DNA of 64,000 nucleotides from a virus: IMG/VR virus record IMGVR_UViG_3300027987_000212, positions 1 to 64,000 of that record; one strand, 5' to 3'. Shown piece by piece: positions 58,901 to 64,000 of this stretch (position 1 is its first letter; each line of letters starts with the position of its first letter). The notes under the pieces were generated by a model. It saw only the letters and a program-made list of their open reading frames with translations, ran no database searches and was not told where the DNA came from. The position numbers and the translations under genes were made by a program.

Positions 58901-59836
58901 GACAAACTCACTAGTACTTGGGCCATCCAACAGGCGCCAAGCGTACACAAGCGGCGCCCCTTCCGGGTCGAAGCTAGCACTGCCATCCAGACGCACAATG
59001 GAGCAAGCACGTACGGCTTGGTCGATACCAGCGTTTGCAACAGGCGGTAGATTTGGTACAACTGCCGCAGATGCCAGGCACCATTGGTCTACAGCAACAC
59101 GCGACGGTCGTGCCGTAGTACCCTTCACGCTCATCAGCGCCTGGTCGATTGGTGGGTACGTAGCGCTACTCGCGTCGATACTCGGTAAGACTGCCACGAG
59201 GGTCTGACCCACTGCACCTATATCCGCCGTCGGTGTGACGAACAGGAAGGCCGCACCAGTGTCCCCGTCTACGGCCAACCGGAACGTAGTGTACTGCCCG
59301 GTGACGATGAGGCTAGCGCTGTCCGGCAGCACCTGCACCGGCGTGTCTAGAATGAGCGTCCCGGTGTCATAGTGGACTGAACCGGTGTAGGCGATACCGG
59401 CCTGCGAGATGAACACACCAGCTACCGGCCCCAACGCGTCACTCGCACCAAAGAACACGTGGTTGTTAACTAGGTCAGTAAAGTCAGCTGGCAGTCGCTC
59501 AAACCGAACAGTCCACTCCATCGTCCACTTGTTGGGAATATCGGAGAAGGGTACTGCCGAGATACTCGCGACATCCGTTAGAAACCCGCTGTCCGAGAGG
59601 TCACCACTGAGTAAGCCCAGGTCACACGACCCAGAGCTTGTCGGGTACTCAAGAGGAAGTTGTTCTGCGGCACCTGTTGGCGTCGTGATTGGCGACTCCA
59701 ACACATACAACATACTGGCACAATGGGTGAAACAAAAGAGGTCGAACGGGCTTGGCTCAATCGACGTGACAAAACCTGTGTCGCTGCCACCCCATGGAGC
59801 GCCTCCATACGCACCAGCGCCGATACCACCAGGCAT
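55898..59836 (-). CDS. large tail/baseplate protein with a PKD/Ig-like domain, 1312 aa
   Basis: N-terminal part with a lectin-like strand run (SVHYDTGTLILDTPVQVLPD). At about residues 260-350 an Ig/PKD-like module: NLPPVANAGIDQAVRACSIV, LDGSASFDPEGAPLVYAW. Then a long region with DLTFIFSYLSDFWNMVEDRD and LWQLEFSKSLRDVQRFFIRR, more typical of a baseplate or wedge protein. The C-terminus is beta-rich. Length and neighbours suggest a baseplate hub/wedge-to-fibre component. Exact role unknown. Confidence 0.65.
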   Translation of the reverse strand: MPGGIGAGAYGGAPWGGSDTGFVTSIEPSPFDLFCFTHCASMLYVLESPITTPTGAAEQLPLEYPTSSGSCDLGLLSGDLSDSGFLTDVASISAVPFSDIPNKWTMEWTVRFERLPADFTDLVNNHVFFGASDALGPVAGVFISQAGIAYTGSVHYDTGTLILDTPVQVLPDSASLIVTGQYTTFRLAVDGDTGAAFLFVTPTADIGAVGQTLVAVLPSIDASSATYPPIDQALMSVKGTTARPSRVAVDQWCLASAAVVPNLPPVANAGIDQAVRACSIVRLDGSASFDPEGAPLVYAWRLLDGPSTSEFVEALDDGNSYPLAVPTGFTDKWHSVELGNAHAVQAIQAGDVLAIGGLAYEVVSTGVDGNGFYALIATESIPDDYTGQSFKLLRQYGLNAADMVRCTFLPDVLGFYRFGLIVNDGQIDSAESIAVLNVVESPLPRGITPDLTFIFSYLSDFWNMVEDRDRLSVFWSSLAQVAATELFTLWQLEFSKSLRDVQRFFIRRWLHYDLVLGEPLPELTKTRIIYSGVESTSFPLAGLAGVAGTGFVLSSTALLSTATVNFVGTDPYTAATFAAELRNRLAEVSTAFTVQVVTLRDSTELVRIDAPFPFSVVSSTCAAFVADSTSEILMGTGGTRLTSRSYRITTSLLGRGIKEDDLLVVDGVAYRIAAVVDDATDTIPQQRVTVKADVPLSTSSDWMISGYATSELLDFYAGLVSFGDDVYFEVVDTVSTAAQTQVFSELVATTVLGACAGAPGAVPFDPVPLGDAFYRSDRAVRLAKVVRRTYVPIDELVIDVPTLVKDIQLSDDATTLRNNLDYFIEVYRGTPCIRFVSGVNGGASVWVDADDPPLRLWAEYTYLNNNPLIEEYFGIPAGLTLDQVSELPGNVDYLSAVRGLWYAYANGPSLRNLRVGSQILLGLPFAEEEGIIEEIRTDFSPTNGRILIRDTARAEIVRSYTFPTTLSVEVNPATGVPYAVGDTVTQFSPLIQGVEVEDWVSEPKWFEGLLNQGLLVEVEKFHRFLVRIDANAFDVAALVVARNFVLQLKPRYTYPLFVVSKQVQVTEVDVADTVHVRASLRLVDSPCQPFSAAIFDDAKATGGDYWNYFDTAQGGALPTFPTSDSTIEWAFDQEQLCPLDSAEVAVCENFAGGVPPSDASFRVGATVYQRVSTLDAGPLSVVAGSTGLVLTITDSGTVVAVGTVARVLVLIAGGPGADPDDYEVALAVNGTVQATQAFTATADYAEVQWAPATAVVATDVLSVRIRHGGGSARSPDWTYVRAWVEVTLTGLTFDDPLPAGVICGKTVVEFTP

Positions 59837-62037
59837 TACCCGTAGACCTCTACAGTTACCCCATGCCAGTACACTGGGTTAACCGAAGTATCGGTTCCGT
59901 CTGCCGCTGCACGTCCAATATGTATCTCGCACAGTTGCCCCGCACTCAGCCCAAATACGGTTACTGTCGTAGCGAACACCAAACGAGTAGACACTGAACC
60001 CGCGAAGAACCCATCGTTAGGTATCAGTACCTGTTGCAGCGTACCGTAACTTGTCTCCGCGGGGCGCCCAACTGCTTCCCATAGCACGTTACCCCCCGAA
60101 CCAACTCGACTAGCATGAATGAACACATTCACAAACTTAGCCCCCGTAGGGACAAGGAGCATAAACACACCAGCATTCGCCGTGGCGGGGTCCAACTCCC
60201 ATCGCTGCATCCTCGTATCATCTGCAACACCAAACGCAGGTACCGTAGTAGCAGCTACCGGACTAGCAGCATTAGGTGCATTTAAGGCAGTGACTGGCCA
60301 GTACACCTGCCTCTCCAGCAACTTGTACACACCCACACTACGCTTTGCAGAATCGTATATTGCAGAGTCAGTCTTGGTCACATCATAGATGCGGACAGAA
60401 TGAATATAGCCCGTAAAGGGTAAGTCAATGCCAGCCCTACGACCAACACATAGGGGAGACGTCGTACCACCTGTAGGAACGGTAGAAGTACCCTGATGTA
60501 CGCAAATACCATTGACGAAGAATCGAATATCAGTACCAGACCTAGTGACCGCTATGTGCTGCCAAACACCTGTAGTAATCACCCCCGCAGCCGTCGAAAT
60601 CAGAGCGTCTACGCCAGCACCTGACTCACTGACAAAGGTTAACCCTAGTGTAGTCAGAACTCTAAGCTCGTACAAGCAATTGTCTGCTTCTAGCTCACTG
60701 GCACCACTGCAAGAAAGCACGGCGGCTGTCGACCCAGGCGCACTCGGCAAGTAGACAACAGCTTCAATAGTCAGCTGCCCAGTTATCTGCAGGTCTACTG
60801 AAGTTACCAGCCCATAGTTCGTCCCAGCCTGGGTGGTGAACGCACTACTTCCTGGTATAGGCCCTGGAACGTACTGTGCGGTTGTGTTGAACGTCAAGTT
60901 GGGTCCTGGCGCCCCTAACCCATCACTAAAGAACCACTGGGCCACAGGGGTCGTCCCGCTGTCCCCCCGCGCATTCAACTGACGCGCCGTTCCAGCCCGA
61001 CCTAAGTTGTTGACTACCGCACTGCCCGACCAGTTAGTAAACGCAACCCCAGAAATCTCCGTAGGGCCATAGTAGTACAGGTGCATCTCTCCACCCGACC
61101 CTGTGGCAAAGTTCACCCCTACCTCAGCTAGGTCACCTGTAACGAGTACTTCCAGGGTAGTTCCTGCGGCATGGTACAACAACCTACTATCCCCAACACC
61201 CTCCGTAGAACTGAGCGTAGTGACGTTGTGAAATACTACAGCACTAGGTCCGTTAATACGCGTTAAGAAGTTGCCACCAGCGCGTCTGAACTGCACATCC
61301 TCTATACGTGCGACTAACTCTGAGTCAGTGAGGTCGAATACCCAGTCGTTGGTACTCGTAGTGACCACAGGTCTACGACCATCCAGTGACCTAGTGCGCA
61401 GAGGGTTAGTTACTGCCACGCTACCTGAAGTAGCCAAGGCGCTGAGCTCGGAAAACGCCAACGAAATACGGCTCTGCAAGTCTACATTGACTGTAATGGT
61501 GGCTGTACCCCCATTCTGACTCCCATCTATCACTAGCTCCGGGCATCCCGGTACTAACTGGACTGCAGCCACTGCCTCGCTCAACGATGTGTACACGTCC
61601 TTAGTAGCAGTTCCGCCAGGCTGCCACACCACCACTCTCTCGACACGACGGGGGTCCCCCGTAGTTGTCCACGTACCGCTGCCTCCGGAGGAAACACGGT
61701 GAACTGTCGTGGCGTCTCTTCCAGCTCGGAGCCGCTGAGATGCCTTGTTGTCAATTAGTCCAGCCCCACTTGCTGCCGTTAGTACTAGTACATTTGCCGC
61801 ATCCACTGATGCGCTGTCGATAACAGTTACGGCGTAGTACCCGTTGTCTCCTGGGTTGGGTAAGTCTACCGTACGTACGCCGGTACCGCTCACGATGATG
61901 AAGTCAGATACCTGGTCCCAGGTACCACTGCCAGCGAGAGTCTGAACCTTAGTACCCGGCACACTACGGAGACCCCAGCGAGTACCGTTCCAGTACTCTT
62001 GGTCGTGTATGCTTACGCCTTTGCCTTTGTACGTCAC
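59836..62037 (-). CDS. tail-fibre protein with LamG-like domain, 733 aa
   Basis: GTG start. The N-terminal segment (DQEYWNGTRWGLRSVPGTKV; GDNGYYAVTVIDSASVDAAN) is the kind seen in tail proteins. Around residues 410-560 a LamG/concanavalin-like jellyroll is visible: QLTIEAVVYLPSAPGS, GVWQHIAVTRSGTDIRFFVN, GICVHQGTST, VGRRAGIDLPFTGYIHSVRI. LamG domains bind sugars, so a surface-glycan-binding role is likely. The C-terminus is beta-rich. Confidence 0.7.
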   Translation of the reverse strand: MTYKGKGVSIHDQEYWNGTRWGLRSVPGTKVQTLAGSGTWDQVSDFIIVSGTGVRTVDLPNPGDNGYYAVTVIDSASVDAANVLVLTAASGAGLIDNKASQRLRAGRDATTVHRVSSGGSGTWTTTGDPRRVERVVVWQPGGTATKDVYTSLSEAVAAVQLVPGCPELVIDGSQNGGTATITVNVDLQSRISLAFSELSALATSGSVAVTNPLRTRSLDGRRPVVTTSTNDWVFDLTDSELVARIEDVQFRRAGGNFLTRINGPSAVVFHNVTTLSSTEGVGDSRLLYHAAGTTLEVLVTGDLAEVGVNFATGSGGEMHLYYYGPTEISGVAFTNWSGSAVVNNLGRAGTARQLNARGDSGTTPVAQWFFSDGLGAPGPNLTFNTTAQYVPGPIPGSSAFTTQAGTNYGLVTSVDLQITGQLTIEAVVYLPSAPGSTAAVLSCSGASELEADNCLYELRVLTTLGLTFVSESGAGVDALISTAAGVITTGVWQHIAVTRSGTDIRFFVNGICVHQGTSTVPTGGTTSPLCVGRRAGIDLPFTGYIHSVRIYDVTKTDSAIYDSAKRSVGVYKLLERQVYWPVTALNAPNAASPVAATTVPAFGVADDTRMQRWELDPATANAGVFMLLVPTGAKFVNVFIHASRVGSGGNVLWEAVGRPAETSYGTLQQVLIPNDGFFAGSVSTRLVFATTVTVFGLSAGQLCEIHIGRAAADGTDTSVNPVYWHGVTVEVYG

Positions 62038-62038
62038 G

Positions 62039-62515
62039 TTAGGTTACCTTCCACTCAGTGCCGTTGTAGATTACCGACACAGCCGCGTAGGGCAGGTTCA
62101 CCGGATGTGTTGCAGACCCATCAACCGTGTTCCCGTTCCCATTGACCGTTATCGACTTGACGTTTGCATTCCCCGCGGAGTCTTTCACCGTGACTCTGCA
62201 CCCAACTTGAGGGCTAGCCGGTAGGGCGATTGCATCAGCGTCATTCCAGCTAGCGTGTGCGGTATTCACGAATACCGTGTTGTGCCCAATGCCTGGGTCG
62301 TCGGATGTCACTGCCACATTTGTGCTTTGAAGGTAGGGCACCTCATCCAGCCTTTCTTGAATCACCTGGTCCACGTCCCAAGGCGGCAGCGCTACTGCAG
62401 AGCCTCCGAGAATAGCCTCGGGGGCATCCACACCCGTGAAGTCATCTGTAGCACTAGTCCAGCTCACGTAAGCGCTGTTCGCTGCGTTGCGCGCCCGCAT
62501 TGCGTAAGTAGCCAC
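62039..62515 (-). CDS. small tail-fibre-associated protein, 158 aa
   Basis: GTG start. Strand-rich with TVKDSAGNANVKSITVNGNG and a closing VSVIYNGTEWKVT, a C-terminal motif found at the end of many phage tail-fibre domains. The N-terminal part has an Ala-rich helix (YAMRARNAANSAYVSW). Lies between two fibre genes; probably a fibre tip or adaptor. Confidence 0.6.
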   Translation of the reverse strand: MATYAMRARNAANSAYVSWTSATDDFTGVDAPEAILGGSAVALPPWDVDQVIQERLDEVPYLQSTNVAVTSDDPGIGHNTVFVNTAHASWNDADAIALPASPQVGCRVTVKDSAGNANVKSITVNGNGNTVDGSATHPVNLPYAAVSVIYNGTEWKVT

Positions 62516-62517
62516 CG

Positions 62518-63720
62518 TTACACCTGAAACCAGTCGATGATGAACTGCGCCTGCGAGCAGAATGCCCGGTTAGGGCTACCCGTAGTCTGTAGCCGAAGCT
62601 GCGCCTCGTACATATTAGCCCCCGCCGGCAGAGTCAGGTTGGCACTCTTCTGCGTAGGAATGGTCTCCGTGAACACCAGGTTGGAGCCAACCACCGCAGA
62701 TGCGGTAGTGATGTTGAACAACCGTATCTCCGCTGCGTCGGCCGCATCAGTCGTGTGGCAAATGGCTAAAAAGGGGACCAACCCGCCACTGTAGTTGAGT
62801 AGGTCGGAAGGGTTGAATGTAGCAGCACCAATTGCCGTCCACCCGGTGAGGTCCGTGTTCTGTACACCACCCACGATAGTACGCTCGTAGATGTTGTACT
62901 TGCCGCCTATGACCGACCATACATTGCTGCCACGATGCACGAGGTCCACGCTGCCGCCACCCAGCATCTTCAACGTGGACAAGGTATTGATGCTACCTCC
63001 CACGCCCGGCACAATGGTGAGAACTTGCGTATTGTCTTTCGGACCTAGCGCGCTCACTCGTTGCGTGTACCCAGCTGGAGGAGCCGTCGGCAAAGTCAAC
63101 TGCGCTACGCCAGCAATAGTAGGTAGGTCGACTATAGCGTGGGGCTTGGAAGTGACCGTCAGCGTGATGGGGGTAGTCGCGAATACCTGAAAGATGGAGT
63201 AGTCGTACTGACGGAAGAACTGCTCGAGCTGCCCCGAGACCCCATCACCGGCCCACCCACGTGGGTTGACCCCATAGTTCTGCTCGTCTGGTTTGTACGG
63301 CCGAGGGTCCTCTGTGATGATTCCTGGCAATGCCACCGGCAGTGGGTCTGGGTTCTTCTGGTAAGGCGGACGCACGAACCCGTGACGGTCGGGAATACCG
63401 AACACCCTAATGTCCCTATCCAACGTGCCGCCGGCATCACGTACTTCCAGCATGCACCGATAACTGCCGGCCACGTCGACAGCCATACTGTGCGTCGGGG
63501 AGTTGTCGGATGCTTCTGCAAGTACCTGTGGCTGTGCCCCGAGTGCGTACAACGCGCTATCTGGAGGGGCGTCCAGCAGGTAAATTTTCCAAGATGCGAC
63601 ATCAGTGTTGTTGCCGTTGGTGATGGTGACGCTACCATCCGTCAGGGTACCCAGTACGGCTATGCCTGCCGCGGCGGTATTCGGCCCCTGCGTGAACTTG
63701 ATGAGTGCGGTTGCTGCCAT
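62518..63720 (-). CDS. tail protein with Ig-like N-terminus, 400 aa
   Basis: ATG; first gene of the leftward tail block. Residues 5-110 look like an Ig-like beta domain (GTLTDGSVTITNGNNTDVAS; HSMAVDVAGSYRCMLEVRDA). A middle segment (PDRHGFVRPPYQKNPDPL; GQLEQFFRQYDYSIFQVF) is followed by a strand-rich C-terminal half with DLVHRGSNVWSVIGG and AQFIIDWFQV. Likely a fibre base or tail-tip protein. Identity unknown. Confidence 0.6.
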   Translation of the reverse strand: MAATALIKFTQGPNTAAAGIAVLGTLTDGSVTITNGNNTDVASWKIYLLDAPPDSALYALGAQPQVLAEASDNSPTHSMAVDVAGSYRCMLEVRDAGGTLDRDIRVFGIPDRHGFVRPPYQKNPDPLPVALPGIITEDPRPYKPDEQNYGVNPRGWAGDGVSGQLEQFFRQYDYSIFQVFATTPITLTVTSKPHAIVDLPTIAGVAQLTLPTAPPAGYTQRVSALGPKDNTQVLTIVPGVGGSINTLSTLKMLGGGSVDLVHRGSNVWSVIGGKYNIYERTIVGGVQNTDLTGWTAIGAATFNPSDLLNYSGGLVPFLAICHTTDAADAAEIRLFNITTASAVVGSNLVFTETIPTQKSANLTLPAGANMYEAQLRLQTTGSPNRAFCSQAQFIIDWFQV

Positions 63721-63753
63721 TGACTACCTGCCTGCTGTCTCGTAAGGTCTGAC
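63721..63753. promoter_or_regulatory. short divergent gap at the right edge
   Basis: Only 33 bases separate the start of the minus tail block (63720) from the plus start at 63754. It holds both ribosome-binding sites (AGGCAGG on the minus strand, AAGG on the plus). Promoters for the tail block, if here, must overlap the plus gene. Confidence 0.4.
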
Positions 63754-64000
63754 GATGCCTGTGTTCAAAGAGATGGACCCGGAAGTACTACGTCGACTAG
63801 TCGAAGGGTACGAAGACGTCCTGACTGGGGAAGCAGCAGGTAACGATGCCTTCTACAGAACGTTCCGCTGCCCCCGTGGGTGCGGGCCACTTCAGAAAGA
63901 GTTCGATACCCGGCACACATTCAGCGACCCCGATACGCTCACGCCACGAGCACTGCTCCGCTGCGGGCAATGCGGCTATCTCGTCGAACCACACACCAAC
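63754..64000 (+). CDS. zinc-ribbon protein, N-terminal part (runs off the right edge)
   Basis: ATG at 63754 after TAAGGTCTGACG; 82 codons remain open to the edge. An acidic N-terminal helix (MDPEVLRRLVEGYEDVLTGE) precedes CPRGCGPLQKEF and CGQCGYLVEPH, a zinc ribbon. The frame is intact and the Cys pairs are well spaced. Function unknown; it starts a new rightward unit. Confidence 0.65.

Overview
The window is a piece of the genome of a large tailed dsDNA bacteriophage. It carries a portal protein, a baseplate spike, tail-fibre proteins, a lysis-type cassette, a complete replication and recombination set, and a phage-owned RNA polymerase whose beta and beta-prime parts are fused in one 2168-residue chain. 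There is no rRNA, tRNA, integrase or CRISPR array. The major capsid protein, terminase, sheath and tape measure are not recognisable here and probably lie outside the window. The DNA looks GC-rich (not computed). The host cannot be named. A spanin-like inner-membrane protein, an exported membrane-anchored protein and an SspB-like ClpXP adaptor make a Gram-negative host more likely, but this is inference.

Layout by strand. (1) 1-10.6 kb, plus: about 30 short, tightly packed, often 4-bp-overlapping genes of early/accessory type. They include seven diverged copies of one small beta-barrel-like family, several zinc-ribbon proteins, two XRE-type helix-turn-helix proteins and an SspB-like adaptor, and the run ends in a frameshifted gene. 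(2) 22.9-10.6 kb, minus: fused RNA polymerase, baseplate spike, an Ala/Leu-rich protein, a 907-residue virion-like protein, a GNAT acetyltransferase and a doubtful ORF. (3) 23.0-27.0 kb, plus: small proteins, then a MoxR-type AAA+ ATPase with its VWA/metallopeptidase partner, ending at a strong bidirectional terminator. (4) 32.3-27.1 kb, minus: a head operon ending in the portal. (5) 32.4-49.0 kb, plus: a proline-rich protein and terminator, then SF2 helicase, uracil-DNA glycosylase, DnaB-like helicase, DnaG-like primase, ssDNA-binding-like protein, family A DNA polymerase, RecA-like recombinase, two putative Holliday-junction nucleases, a Cas4/RecB-like nuclease and a long GYGAPPPG-repeat protein. 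(6) 63.7-49.0 kb, minus: tail-fibre/baseplate proteins, then a membrane/lysis-like set. (7) A plus-strand gene runs off the right edge.

How the parts fit: block 5 supplies DNA replication, recombination and repair. The fused polymerase probably transcribes a subset of phage genes, and because it sits in a virion operon it may be made late or packaged. Block 1 probably holds takeover and anti-defence functions. Blocks 2, 4 and 6 build the particle and release it.

Four points stand out: the bacterial-like fused RNA polymerase, the apparent complete absence of GATC from all 64 kb (read by eye), the seven-gene paralog array, and the proline/glycine-rich disordered tails shared by replication-block proteins.
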